From: Ferrimonas lipolytica
GTDB taxonomy: Bacteria; Pseudomonadota; Gammaproteobacteria; Enterobacterales; Shewanellaceae
Direction: 5' to 3'
Assembly: GCF_012295575.1 (NCBI RefSeq)
Contig: NZ_CP051180.1
Span: 2,046,001-2,110,000 of the forward strand
DNA length: 64,000 bases
This document shows, piece after piece, positions 47,363 through 56,406 of the stretch (the first letter of the stretch is position 1; the number at the start of each line of letters is the position of its first letter). Both the position numbers and the translations under genes were made by a program. The notes under the pieces are model-generated. The model did no database searches. It saw only the letters and a list, made by a program, of their open reading frames with translations, and was not told where the DNA came from.

Positions 47363-48349
47363 TTAATCGTCGACTTCCACTTCCATACTCGTTGTCGCTG
47401 TCGATGCACAAGCCAAAAAGTAACCTTGCTCAATCTCTTCCGGGGTTAGGCCCATGGTCGAGGTTGATTTAAATTTACCCTTTTCGCCCTTACATTTGCA
47501 GGTACCACAAACACCGGCACGACAAGCAGCCATCACTTGAATGCCGCCTTTTTCAAGGCTCTCCAATACCGTTTGATTTGGCAGAATTGGTAGCTCAATA
47601 CCATCAACCGATAGCGACATCTCGGCTGTCGCCATCTCACCCTCGTGAGAAGATAGTGAGGCATTCACCGCCATAAAGGCTTCAGAATGCACATTAGTAG
47701 CGCCCATCGTTTTTGCATTGGCAACGGCAGCATCCATATAGGCTTGCGGGCCACAGGTCATTACGGCCCGATCGGCAATATCAGGGGCAAGCTCGGCCAA
47801 ACGTTCCGCGGTTAAACGGCCGCTTTCACTTGAGATCAACCAATGCAGCTTTAAGTTGGGGTGCTTTAACGCCAGCTCAGCTAATGGTCCTGCGAACAGG
47901 CGTTCATTGTCATAACGAGCAGAGAACACCACTGTTATGTCAGCATTTGCCTGCTTGCTAAGGCGATCACGCAGCATCGAGTACAGGGGCGTAACGCCAC
48001 AACCTGCCCCCAGTAGCAACCACGGTTGACCACCAGCAGCATCACGATGGAATTCACCCGCTGGTGCAAGTGCTTCTAAGCTATCACCGGCTTTGAGGTT
48101 ATCAAGCAAGTGATTAGATACTCGCCCTCCGTCAACCCGCTTAATGGTGAGTTGCAACTCGTTATCCGTTGGAATCGAACTAAGGCTATACGCACGGGCC
48201 GACTTGCGGTCTTCAACCGGAACCACCAAAGTCAAAAATTGACCAGGGATAAAGTCGACGGTTTGATCCGCAGTAAAACGAAAGCTGGTAACGGTATCGG
48301 TTTCAACTTGAACCGCGGTGCAGGTGATTTGCATAGGAGGTACTCTCAC
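47363..48349 (-). CDS. hcr: NADH-dependent Hcp reductase
   Basis: About 323-328 residues. FAD-binding RAYSLSSIP, NAD-binding LLLGAGCGVTPLYSML and TCGPQAYMDA, and a C-terminal plant-type [2Fe-2S] domain with CRAGVCGTCKCK and a last Cys in FLACAST. It passes electrons from NADH to Hcp, as E. coli Hcr does. It follows hcp by 73 bp. Start is either GTG 48349 or ATG 48334 (MQITCTAVQ); neither has a clear ribosome site, and a GCAA-capped hairpin lies directly upstream. Confidence 0.92.
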   Translation of the reverse strand: MRVPPMQITCTAVQVETDTVTSFRFTADQTVDFIPGQFLTLVVPVEDRKSARAYSLSSIPTDNELQLTIKRVDGGRVSNHLLDNLKAGDSLEALAPAGEFHRDAAGGQPWLLLGAGCGVTPLYSMLRDRLSKQANADITVVFSARYDNERLFAGPLAELALKHPNLKLHWLISSESGRLTAERLAELAPDIADRAVMTCGPQAYMDAAVANAKTMGATNVHSEAFMAVNASLSSHEGEMATAEMSLSVDGIELPILPNQTVLESLEKGGIQVMAACRAGVCGTCKCKGEKGKFKSTSTMGLTPEEIEQGYFLACASTATTSMEVEVDD

Positions 48350-48355
48350 AAGTAA

Positions 48356-48373
48356 GGGGATCTTGCGATCCCC
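48356..48373 (-). promoter_or_regulatory. GNRA-capped hairpin between hcp and hcr
   Basis: On the transcript: GGGGATC-GCAA-GATCCCC, a 7-bp stem with a GNRA tetraloop, ending 6 nt before the hcr GTG. No U-run follows, so it is more likely an RNA processing or translation-control element than a terminator. Confidence 0.5.
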
Positions 48374-48422
48374 TATTTCAACAGACTAAAACGTTGTATC
48401 GCGCAACCAAGGCCGGCGAGGA

Positions 48423-50087
48423 TTAACCGTTTAAGATGTCGTTCAAATCTTGCTCTGGGGTGGTGATCAGCTTCAGGCCGGTCATCTCATTCAGTGCAGT
48501 CAACAGGTTATCGGTTAGGAATGCTGGAGCGGTAGGCCCAACACGGATGTCCTTGATGCCCAAGGACAACAACGTTAACAATACTGCAATCGCCTTCTGT
48601 TCAAACCAAGACAAGATAAGAGTCAATGGTAAGTCATTGACACCACACTCAAATGCATCAGCCAACGCCAATGCTAACTGGATAGCAGAGTAAGTATCGT
48701 TACACTGACCAACATCCAAGAAGCGTGGGATACCATTGATGTCGCCAAACTCCAAGTCGTTAAACTTAAACTTGCCACAAGCCAACGTCAGAATAACGGT
48801 ATCTTTAGGTGCTTGCTTAACGATGTCAGTGAAGTAAGAACGCTCAGCCTTATCACCGTCACAACCGCCCACTAGCAGGAAGTGGCTGATGTTGCCAGCT
48901 TTAACCTGTTCAATTACCGCTGGTGCTGCTTCCATCAAGGCGTTGCGAGCAAAACCAGTAGTGGTGTAGTGCGGGATCTCATCGTACTTGAAGCCTTCGC
49001 ACTCAAGTGCCTTGTCGATAACCACAGAGAAATCGTCGCCGATAACGTGAGTTACGCCAGGCCAGCCAACGATAGAACGGGTGTACATCCGCTCTGCGTA
49101 ACCCTGAACTTCAGGGTTGATCAGACAGTTAGAGGTCATCACGATAGCACCAGGGAAGTTAGCGAACTCCTTCTGCTGGTTCTGCCATGCGCTGCCATAG
49201 TTCCCAACTAAGTGTGGGTACTTGTGACCTAACTCAGGGTAAGCGTGTGCAGGTAACATCTCACCGTGAGTGTAAACGTTGATGCCCTTGTCTTTAGTTT
49301 GCTCAAGGATGTGGTGCAGATCGATAAGATCATGGCCAGAAACCAAGATACATTTGCCAGCAATTGGCTTCATGTTTACCTGTACTGGTTTCGGGTGCCC
49401 GTAAGCGTTGGTTTCACCTGCATCCAGAATTTCCATTACTTGGTAGTTCAGGGTACCGATGGCCATAGCTAGGCCTAGCAGCTCTTCCATCTCAGTTGGG
49501 TCTTCACCCAAGCGAGCCATAATGCGGTGGAATTCAGCGTAAACTTCGTCGCTGGTTTGGTCCAACACGCGAGCGTGCTCCATGTACGCAGCAACGCCTT
49601 TGAGGCCGTAAAGAGCCAGCAGGCGCAAACCAATAATGTCTTCACCAACCTGCTCAAAACCACGGTTCACAACCGCTTGAGGCGCTACCGACAACATTGC
49701 AGCTTTATCGATGCTCAGATCAAGTTGAGCTGCGCCTTCAGGCTGTTCTGGAGTAACGCCCTGCTCTGCACAGGCTGCTTCGTAAGCTGCTTTTAAGCGA
49801 TTACGCAACGCCATACAGTTTTTGGTGTATTCAACCAAGCGCTCTTCGTCGAAGTTAACGTTAGTCAAAGTAGAGAAGAACGCCTGCGGCAAGTACTCGT
49901 CTGCTTCAACATCTTTAATGCCCATGCTACGAGCGAGGTGAGCGTATGAAGATACGCCTTGAATAAGGTAAACCAGAACATCTTGCAGATCAGAAATCTC
50001 AGAAGTCTTGCCACACATACCAGCGGCATAAGAACAGCCTTTGGCTACAGGGGTGACGATGGTGTGCTCACATTGCATACAAAACAT
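48423..50087 (-). CDS. hcp: Hybrid cluster protein (hydroxylamine/NO reductase)
   Basis: 554 residues. N-terminal [20 protein letters not shown] then AAGMCGK: C-x2-C-x11-C-x6-C, the class II spacing of facultative anaerobes. Hybrid-cluster ligands occur in [25 protein letters not shown], and [15 protein letters not shown] with later Cys/Glu segments. It reduces NO (or hydroxylamine) under anaerobic nitrosative stress, with Hcr as reductase. Start at 50087 with GGAG 7 nt upstream. Confidence 0.97.
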   Translation of the reverse strand: MFCMQCEHTIVTPVAKGCSYAAGMCGKTSEISDLQDVLVYLIQGVSSYAHLARSMGIKDVEADEYLPQAFFSTLTNVNFDEERLVEYTKNCMALRNRLKAAYEAACAEQGVTPEQPEGAAQLDLSIDKAAMLSVAPQAVVNRGFEQVGEDIIGLRLLALYGLKGVAAYMEHARVLDQTSDEVYAEFHRIMARLGEDPTEMEELLGLAMAIGTLNYQVMEILDAGETNAYGHPKPVQVNMKPIAGKCILVSGHDLIDLHHILEQTKDKGINVYTHGEMLPAHAYPELGHKYPHLVGNYGSAWQNQQKEFANFPGAIVMTSNCLINPEVQGYAERMYTRSIVGWPGVTHVIGDDFSVVIDKALECEGFKYDEIPHYTTTGFARNALMEAAPAVIEQVKAGNISHFLLVGGCDGDKAERSYFTDIVKQAPKDTVILTLACGKFKFNDLEFGDINGIPRFLDVGQCNDTYSAIQLALALADAFECGVNDLPLTLILSWFEQKAIAVLLTLLSLGIKDIRVGPTAPAFLTDNLLTALNEMTGLKLITTPEQDLNDILNG

Positions 50088-50100
50088 GGGGTAACTCCGA

Positions 50101-50123
50101 ATGTTGCATTTCAAATACTTGTT
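50101..50123. promoter_or_regulatory. NsrR-like operator upstream of hcp
   Basis: The site is an 11-1-11 inverted repeat: ATGTTGCATTT, a central C, then AAATACTTGTT. By eye it matches the NsrR consensus (AAGATGCATTT in each half) at 9 of 11 and 8 of 11 positions. It lies 14 bp upstream of the hcp start, and hcp is a known NsrR target in enterobacteria. A weaker FNR-like TTGAT occurs at about 50191. Confidence 0.6.
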
Positions 50124-50617
50124 TATTGAGCTAACTCTATCTCTTATTTAAGTTGGATACATGTATTTCGTTTGTCTGTTTAGCTGTTATTTGATCAAGC
50201 TCATTATTTTTCATTTAATTGAAGATAATTGCGTGATGTAGATCGTTCTAGCTCACCGTTACGGCACAGCAATGAAACAGCTCAATAACATCAACTCGCT
50301 TGCGTATTGATTAGGCTATTTATGCCTTACACGAGAAATAACCAATTCACGTTGAAGCGATTTTGGCCTAGCTACGAGTGGCGATGAGAAGAAAGAGATA
50401 ACTATTGCAATAGCTATCCGTGGCGCTATTTGCTCGGTGCTAGCAGTGGAACTTAAGCCGCAATACTGACGAGGATACGCCGTCACTAGCTGAGGGCAAC
50501 GTGCTCGATAATGTAATTTGAGGAGACGCTAGCAACAGCGATGTTAGCCATCGATGCACCAGTTAGAGCCGATAGCAGTGGCTCTGGAGAATAGTGATAG
50601 CCACGCTGCTAAAAATG
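50124..50617. other. Intergenic region upstream of hcp
   Basis: 494 bp of A/T-rich DNA without a gene. It should hold the hcp promoter; TTGATCAAGCTCAT near 50191 is an imperfect FNR-type site. Nothing else is supported. Confidence 0.4.
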
Positions 50618-50933
50618 GGCTGTGTACCAACTAAGTGTTGTTCTTCCAATACTGTTAAAGCACCGGCTAGGCGAATGTTGATACAAGGGCAAAGCACTAC
50701 CGCCGGTGATCTTCTGCCGCATTGGAGCGGTCCAGCGAAGCGTTTTGGATTGCGACCTAAGACAAGGGGATTCCAAAGGGGGCGAAGCTCCACCCCTAAT
50801 GCACACAAGAATTGCATACAAGAATTGCATCCAAGAATGTGCCGTCGCCACCGCGACATTGTCCCCTAAAAGCACCGAAATCGGTGAAGCTGAAGGCTTA
50901 AGATAAACTTCAACAGCTAACTACGACACAGCC
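50618..50933 (+). mobile_element. MITE copy H (316 bp)
   Basis: GGCTGTGTACCAACTAAGTG to CAGCTAACTACGACACAGCC. Flanks TAAAAATG and TAAAATG match with one A lost. Longest copy because a CAAGAATTGCAT unit is repeated near 50808-50832. Confidence 0.92.
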
Positions 50934-51048
50934 TAAAATGTTACAGCGTGGATGATACACCTATCAAAATGCAAACTAATTAATGCTGTGTGCAGCCACA
51001 GCTATATTAGTCGCGATAGCTAGATACGAGCTGAAGCTGTGACTGCGG

Positions 51049-52284
51049 TTAACCGCGACGGCGATTACCACTGCGACCTCCACCGCTGCGCTTCTTCGCT
51101 CGGCGTTTTTGCGCACCACGACTGTTTTTACTATTATCAGCCACTTCTTTAGTAAAGTCTGGTTCAAAACCCGGATACCACTGTTGCGGTATACGCTCAT
51201 CTAAAACTGATTCTATCTCTTCCAGCAGATACTCTTCACCTGGTGCCATCAGCGATACCGCTGTTCCCTCCAATCCAGCACGGCCACAACGGCCAATACG
51301 GTGTACATAGTCCTCAGCAATATAGGGCAGATCGTAATTAATAACGTACTGCAATGCTTGTACATCGATGCCCCGGGCCGCTACATCGGTAGCAACTAAG
51401 GCACGGATCTCTTTGTTTTTAAACTGCTGTAACCCACGTTCCCGTGCCCCTTGAGATTTATCACCATGAATAGCCTCAGTTTTAAGGCCATCTTTATTCA
51501 TCTCACGAGCGAGCTCATCGGCACCTTGCTTGGTCTTGGTAAAGATCAGTACCTGCTGCCAATTCTTGGAACCGATAAGGTACGAGGTAAACTCACGTTT
51601 GCGATCGCTATCAACCACATAAAGCATCTGGCTGACCTTAGCCGCCGCGCTGTTGCGTTGGTCTACCTGAATAAGCTCTGGTTCAGTCAGCATACGTTGG
51701 CTGAAATTAAACATGCCATCGTCAAAGGTGGCGGAGAACAACAGGTTCTGACGCTGATTCGGCAAACGGCGACGGATCTGATTGATCTCCTCTTTAAAGC
51801 CCATGTCGAGCATGCGATCCGCTTCATCAAATACCAAGTGTTGTACCGCATCTAAGCTTAAGATCTGTCGCGACAATAGATCCAATAGTCGTCCCGGCGT
51901 AGCAACTAAGATATCGATGCCCTGCTTAATTGCGACGATTTGCGGGCCAATACTGGCTCCGCCATAAGCGATGGCCACCTTAATGTCAGTATGAGATGCG
52001 TAGATACGCACATTGGCTTCAACCTGTTGCGCCAACTCACGAGTTGGCACCAGAACTAAAGCCCGTAAGCGGCTGCGGTCGAATTGCTGAGCTAATAGTT
52101 GCTGCAGAATCGGTAAAGTAAACGCAGCGGTTTTGCCGGTACCGGTTTGAGCACCAGCCATCACATCTTTGCCGAGCAAAATAGCAGGAATGGCCTGCGC
52201 TTGAATTGGGGTCGGCTGTTGATAGCCCTGCTCTGCAATGGCTCGGAGAAGGCAGGAATCAAGATTGAGATCAGCAAAAGTCAT
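51049..52284 (-). CDS. rhlE: DEAD-box ATP-dependent RNA helicase RhlE
   Basis: 411 residues. Motifs: Q motif QQPTPIQAQAIP, I AQTGTGKT, Ia PTRELAQQ, DEAD as VFDEADRMLDMGF, SAT in LLFSATF, then ATDVAARGID and VHRIGRCGRAG. A short basic C-tail (KRRAKKRSGGGRSGNRRRG) binds RNA. It unwinds structured RNA and helps ribosome assembly. The open frame runs about 130 codons further upstream into the neighbouring MITE, but homology starts at MTFADLNLDSCLL (52284). Confidence 0.95.
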   Translation of the reverse strand: MTFADLNLDSCLLRAIAEQGYQQPTPIQAQAIPAILLGKDVMAGAQTGTGKTAAFTLPILQQLLAQQFDRSRLRALVLVPTRELAQQVEANVRIYASHTDIKVAIAYGGASIGPQIVAIKQGIDILVATPGRLLDLLSRQILSLDAVQHLVFDEADRMLDMGFKEEINQIRRRLPNQRQNLLFSATFDDGMFNFSQRMLTEPELIQVDQRNSAAAKVSQMLYVVDSDRKREFTSYLIGSKNWQQVLIFTKTKQGADELAREMNKDGLKTEAIHGDKSQGARERGLQQFKNKEIRALVATDVAARGIDVQALQYVINYDLPYIAEDYVHRIGRCGRAGLEGTAVSLMAPGEEYLLEEIESVLDERIPQQWYPGFEPDFTKEVADNSKNSRGAQKRRAKKRSGGGRSGNRRRG

Positions 52285-52368
52285 AACGTCAGCCAAAGAA
52301 GGAGAAAGGCGCGCAGTGTAGCAGAATCCAGTCATCCGAAAGAGGCAAAAGCAACTAACAAAAAATAA

Positions 52369-52672
52369 GGCTGTGTCACAGTTAAGTGTTGAGGTTGATA
52401 TCAAGCCTTCGGCTCTGCCGGTTGCAGTACTCTTAAGGGCTATGTCGCGCTGGCGACGGCACATTCTTGGATGCAATTCTTGTATGCAATAGGGGGGGAG
52501 CTTTGCCCCTTTGGAATATCCCTTTGCCTTAGGTCGCTGTCCAAAACGCTTCGCTGGACTGCTCCAATGCGGCAGAAGATCAACGACGGTAGTGCTTTTC
52601 CCTTGTATCGCGACTCGGCTAGTCGGTGCTTTAACAGCATTGGAAAGAACAACACTTAGTTGGTACACCGCC
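52369..52672 (-). mobile_element. MITE copy I (304 bp, reverse)
   Basis: Inverted copy: GGCTGTGTCACAGTTAAGTG at the left, TTAGTTGGTACACCGCC at the right. Flanks AAAAATAA and AAAAAGAA agree at 7 of 8. It lies 84 bp upstream of the rhlE start, between gene and any distal promoter. Confidence 0.92.
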
Positions 52673-53062
52673 AAAAAGAATGCCACTAGCGCATCCAATT
52701 GCCTCCTTCACTCACGAATAACAAAGTTATATTGCGCAATTAATAAGCCACATCCCCCCTTGAAACAGATTTAATTCAAACAAACAGCAAAAACAAAACA
52801 AAAGTCACCATTGCTGAAATTTTTAAGTAACCACTTTGGCCCCAGTCAACCTTGACAAGGTGCCTAATCGAAGCGAATAAACAGTTCAGCGACTCAGCTC
52901 ATGTTTTTACAATGAAACCGACCCGATATTTTGAATTTTTTGTTCTAGTTGGGCAAGGTTGCATCTTTCTTTTGACTGCTGGTCATTTTTGCGACGACAT
53001 CACAGATTTTCTGCTGATGTTTTTGCCGTGTCCGATCAGCCCAATGTAGTAGGATACTTACG
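52673..53062. other. Intergenic region upstream of the DcuC-like gene
   Basis: 390 bp, A/T-rich, no supportable gene; no regulator site recognised. Confidence 0.4.
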
Positions 53063-54490
53063 ATGCCTAAAGCGAATACGCTGCCGAGCGCCGCACAGAT
53101 GAGCGCACTAGAGCAGTCGGCAAAGGGAGTTAACCACCCTTTCCTCAGCTTGATTATCATGGTGATTGTGGCTGCCATTGCCACCTACATTATTCCCGCA
53201 GGTGAGTTTGAACGGGTCGCCTTCGAAGGTCGCACCATTGTTAACCCAGACAGCTTTACCCCGTTGGCGTCCAATCCAACCACTGTCGCCGGCTTCTTTG
53301 AAGCGTTCTTTGCCGGTTTTAAATCCGCCGCTGGCGTAATGGGTGTGGTGTTATTTGTCGGTGGTGCCTTTGGTGTTATGAAATACATGGGCGTGCTTGA
53401 TGCCGCCGTGTATGGGCTAACTGAAAAACTAAAAGAGCGTGGCCTGAAAGTAATTGCACCAATCGTAATGACCGCCATCGCCATTAACGTTACCTTTACC
53501 GGCATGCGTGAACTAGACGTGATCTTCATTACCTTGATGATTCCGATCTGTATCAAGCTTGGCTACGATGCCATTACGGCCCTCGGCATTGTGTTGTTGT
53601 CTAGCTGTGCCGGTTTTGCAGCGGCATTAGCCAACCCATTCTTTACTGGCATTGCCCACAATATTGCTGAACTACCTATCTACTCAGGCATGTGGTACCG
53701 CGCCATCTTTATGGTGTTCATGCTACTTACCGGCATGGCTTACGTGTTGCACTATGCGGCTAAGATAAAAGCGGATCCAACCAAGAGCCTGCTGCATGGC
53801 AGTAACTATCAGTACGATACCAACGTTGAGGTTAAATCCTTAAGCGGCCGTGAAAAAGCTGCAGGTGTCAGCTTCCTATTGATCTTCGGCTATATGATCT
53901 ACGGTACCTTGGCGATGTCATTTGGCTTCACCGAGATGGCTGGCTGCTTTATGGCTGCGGCGATGATCCCTGGCATCATTGGTGGTCTATCAGCAAACAA
54001 AATCTGTGATTACTGGACTCGGGGCGCCTCTGACGTATTAGTTGCAGCACTGATCATCTTCTTTGCGCGCTCTATTATGAGCATCATGGAAGACGCCAAG
54101 ATCATCGATAGCATCATCTTCTATCTGTCGCAGTTCTTAATTGGCGGCTCTGAGTTGGTCTCGGCAGCAGCGATTTACATAACCCAAGGGATCATCAATT
54201 TAATTATTCCTTCGGGCTCAGGCCAAGCAGTTATCACCATGCCTATCATCGTGCCATTGGCAGATATGGGTGGCGTAACCCGCCAGGTAGCCGCATTGGC
54301 TTCTCAGCTTGGTGACGGTATCTCCAACTACATCTATCCCACCAACGGTGGCTTGCTGGCAGTATTAGCATTGGCAAGAATTCCCTACGGTAAATGGGTT
54401 AAGTTCTTCCTGCCGCTGTTCCTGTTCTGGACTGGTGCAGCACTTATTGCGGTGATCATCGCTCAGATGATTGGTTTAGGTCCTTTTTAA
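53063..54490 (+). CDS. DcuC/YfcC family anaerobic C4-dicarboxylate or amino-acid carrier
   Basis: 475 residues, about 11-12 membrane spans. It matches the PF03606 carriers: HPFLSLIIMVIVAAIATYIIPAGEFER, LFVGGAFGVMKYMGVLDAAV, TFTGMRELDVIFITLMIPI, LANPFFTGIAHNIAELPIYSG, and the C-terminal NLIIPSGSGQAVITMPIIVPLAD. In YfcC-like members the substrate is unclear, so dicarboxylates, arginine or short fatty acids are all possible. It stands alone with its own terminator. Confidence 0.85.
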   Translation: MPKANTLPSAAQMSALEQSAKGVNHPFLSLIIMVIVAAIATYIIPAGEFERVAFEGRTIVNPDSFTPLASNPTTVAGFFEAFFAGFKSAAGVMGVVLFVGGAFGVMKYMGVLDAAVYGLTEKLKERGLKVIAPIVMTAIAINVTFTGMRELDVIFITLMIPICIKLGYDAITALGIVLLSSCAGFAAALANPFFTGIAHNIAELPIYSGMWYRAIFMVFMLLTGMAYVLHYAAKIKADPTKSLLHGSNYQYDTNVEVKSLSGREKAAGVSFLLIFGYMIYGTLAMSFGFTEMAGCFMAAAMIPGIIGGLSANKICDYWTRGASDVLVAALIIFFARSIMSIMEDAKIIDSIIFYLSQFLIGGSELVSAAAIYITQGIINLIIPSGSGQAVITMPIIVPLADMGGVTRQVAALASQLGDGISNYIYPTNGGLLAVLALARIPYGKWVKFFLPLFLFWTGAALIAVIIAQMIGLGPF

Positions 54491-54518
54491 AAAGATCTGC
54501 AGATAACATCTGTTAAAC

Positions 54519-54557
54519 CAAAGCCCCAACGTTCGGTCAACGCTGGGGCTTTGTTGT
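54519..54557 (+). terminator. Terminator of the DcuC-like gene
   Basis: 9-bp stem AAAGCCCCA / TGGGGCTTT with a 15-nt loop that can pair further, followed by TTGTTGTT. Confidence 0.8.
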
Positions 54558-54734
54558 TATCAGAGCCGAATAACATCCGGTAATTACCACACCTTAACGA
54601 TGCCAACTGAGGATACCCGATCGAGTTATCGTTAACGCTTGCAGATAAGGTAAATTACCTACTCAAACTGGGTCACACCACTATTTGCCATTACAATATT
54701 CAGCTACTGACTTACCTTTGAAATAGGATTATTC

Positions 54735-55454
54735 ATGACGTTTAACATCGCAGGCAAAGTGGCTTTGGTCACTGGCGCTAACCGCGGTATCGGTAAAGCC
54801 ATCGTTGAGTCGTTTCTAGCCCACGGTGCAGCTAAGGTGTATCTGGCAGTGCGCGATATCAGTTCAACAGCTGAGCTGGAAGCCAAGTATCAAGATAAGG
54901 TGCAACCTGTTGCACTCGACTTGAGCAGCCAACAAGCTGTATCTGCCATGGCAGAGCAAGCTGCCGATGTAGATGTGGTAGTAAATAATGCCGGCGTGGC
55001 AATACAAACGTCGCCACTAGCAGACAATATTGAACAGAGCTTACAGCTCCAAATGGACGTTAACGTCTACGGTTTGATTCGCATTGCGAAGGCATTTGCA
55101 CCACAACTGGAAGCACGTAACGGCGCCTTAGTGCAACTTAATTCTGTAGCTTCACTGCGCACCAATCCAGCATATGCCGCCTACTGCACCTCAAAAGCTG
55201 CTTCTTACGCCATCACCCAAGGGCTGCGCAAAGAGTGGCTTGATAAAGTTACCGTGGTCAGTGTTCACCCAGGCCCTATCGCGACCGATATGGCGGTTGA
55301 CCTTGGTCTGAAAAGCGACAACGGTCCAGAGTTAGTTGCCGAAGAGATTGTTACTGCAATGGCTGCTGGTCAATTTCACCTCTACCCAGATGACTTCGCG
55401 CGCAAACTGGGCAGCGCCTACCAAAGCTATGCAACCAGTGTGGTTGAGGCCTAA
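54735..55454 (+). CDS. Short-chain dehydrogenase/reductase
   Basis: 239 residues, classical SDR. TGANRGIGKA is the cofactor loop. NNAG (VVVNNAGVA), Ser in LNSVASL and Y-x-x-x-K in YCTSK form the catalytic set. HPGPIATDMA follows. R/N after TGA favours NADP. Monocistronic; substrate cannot be told from sequence. Confidence 0.9.
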   Translation: MTFNIAGKVALVTGANRGIGKAIVESFLAHGAAKVYLAVRDISSTAELEAKYQDKVQPVALDLSSQQAVSAMAEQAADVDVVVNNAGVAIQTSPLADNIEQSLQLQMDVNVYGLIRIAKAFAPQLEARNGALVQLNSVASLRTNPAYAAYCTSKAASYAITQGLRKEWLDKVTVVSVHPGPIATDMAVDLGLKSDNGPELVAEEIVTAMAAGQFHLYPDDFARKLGSAYQSYATSVVEA

Positions 55455-55475
55455 ACCACATGGTATCTATTTAAT

Positions 55476-55766
55476 GGCCGTGTCACAGTTAAGTGTTGAG
55501 GTTTATATCAAGCCTTCGGCTGTACCGATTGCGGTGCTTTAGGGGAGGATGTCGCGATGGTGACGGCACATTCTTATTTGCATTAGGGGGGAGCTTCGCC
55601 CCCTTTGGAATCCCCCCTTGCCTTAGGTCGCAGTCCAAAACGTTTCGCTGAACTGCTCCAATGCGGCAGAAGATCAACGGCGGTAGTGCTTTCCCCTTGT
55701 AGCAAAACTCGCCTAGCTTGTGCTTTAACAGCATTGGCAAGAACAACACTTAATTGGTTCACAGCG
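55476..55766 (-). mobile_element. MITE copy J (291 bp, reverse)
   Basis: GGCCGTGTCACAGTTAAGTG to TTAATTGGTTCACAGCG, flanked by the perfect 8-bp duplication TATTTAAT (55468-55475 and 55767-55774). It sits between the SDR gene and the lld terminator. Confidence 0.95.
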
Positions 55767-55780
55767 TATTTAATGCGACA

Positions 55781-55809
55781 AAAAAGCCCGAGGTGGCGGC
55801 CTCGGGCTT
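55781..55809 (-). terminator. Terminator of lldEFG
   Basis: 10-bp stem AAGCCCGAGG / CCTCGGGCTT with a TGGCGG loop and U-run on the minus strand. Confidence 0.92.
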
Positions 55810-55833
55810 GCTTCGCTTTAGATCAACTAGGGA

Positions 55834-56406
55834 TTAATCGATCAGAAAGATGGTCATAGAACACGCGCCGTGAGCACCGATAACCAAGGCCTGTTCAATA
55901 TCGGCAGTCTTTGACGGCCCCGCAATAAAGGAGCCTAATTCTCCGGAGTTAAGTTCTACCTGTTTTACCGCTTCATGCATGTTGGCAACCAAGTCGGAGC
56001 GTCGCAGCAATGCCGCCAGATTTTCAGCAATAAATGGCGTTACACGATGGCCTGTGTCTTGTGACGACACATACACCGCACCGTTTTCGGCCACGCCAAA
56101 CTTGGCCGGCACCAACGCCAAATCAACGTTATGCAGGTCGTGTTGTTGTGCATCCAATTGGCGATTACCGCTAACGCCATCAACCAAGCTTAATACTTGC
56201 TCATTAGCGCTAATCTTGTCATTTAAATAATCCTGTACCTGCACCAGCGAGGTTACTTCAATGGCAGTACCACCGACTTTGGCGATCATCTCAAGATACT
56301 GACCCGCCAAGTCTTGGTTATTCGGCTCTATGGTGATCTTAGGCATCGCCATATGCGGCACTTTTACCTTTTCCAGTGCAGCTAAGATTGCGTCACGACT
56401 AGACAT
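55834..56406 (-). CDS. lldG: L-lactate dehydrogenase complex protein LldG/LutC
   Basis: 190 residues, DUF162 (LUD) domain. VDGVSGNRQLDAQQHDLHNVDLALVPAKFGVAENGAVYV and the closing AFIAGPSKTADIEQALVIGAHGA match LutC/YkgG. Third subunit of the iron-sulfur L-lactate oxidase. Overlaps lldF by 1 bp. Confidence 0.93.
   Translation of the reverse strand: MSSRDAILAALEKVKVPHMAMPKITIEPNNQDLAGQYLEMIAKVGGTAIEVTSLVQVQDYLNDKISANEQVLSLVDGVSGNRQLDAQQHDLHNVDLALVPAKFGVAENGAVYVSSQDTGHRVTPFIAENLAALLRRSDLVANMHEAVKQVELNSGELGSFIAGPSKTADIEQALVIGAHGACSMTIFLID

Noticed and set aside
50594-50906. 60-95-codon frames with VYQLSVVLSNAVKA-like products in many MITEs
   Set aside because: They arise from the repeat; the frame is broken in different places in different copies and has no ribosome site or family similarity. 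I treat them as non-coding.
52285-52698. N-terminal extension of rhlE into the MITE
   Set aside because: The extra codons translate the mobile element; helicase similarity starts at 52284.
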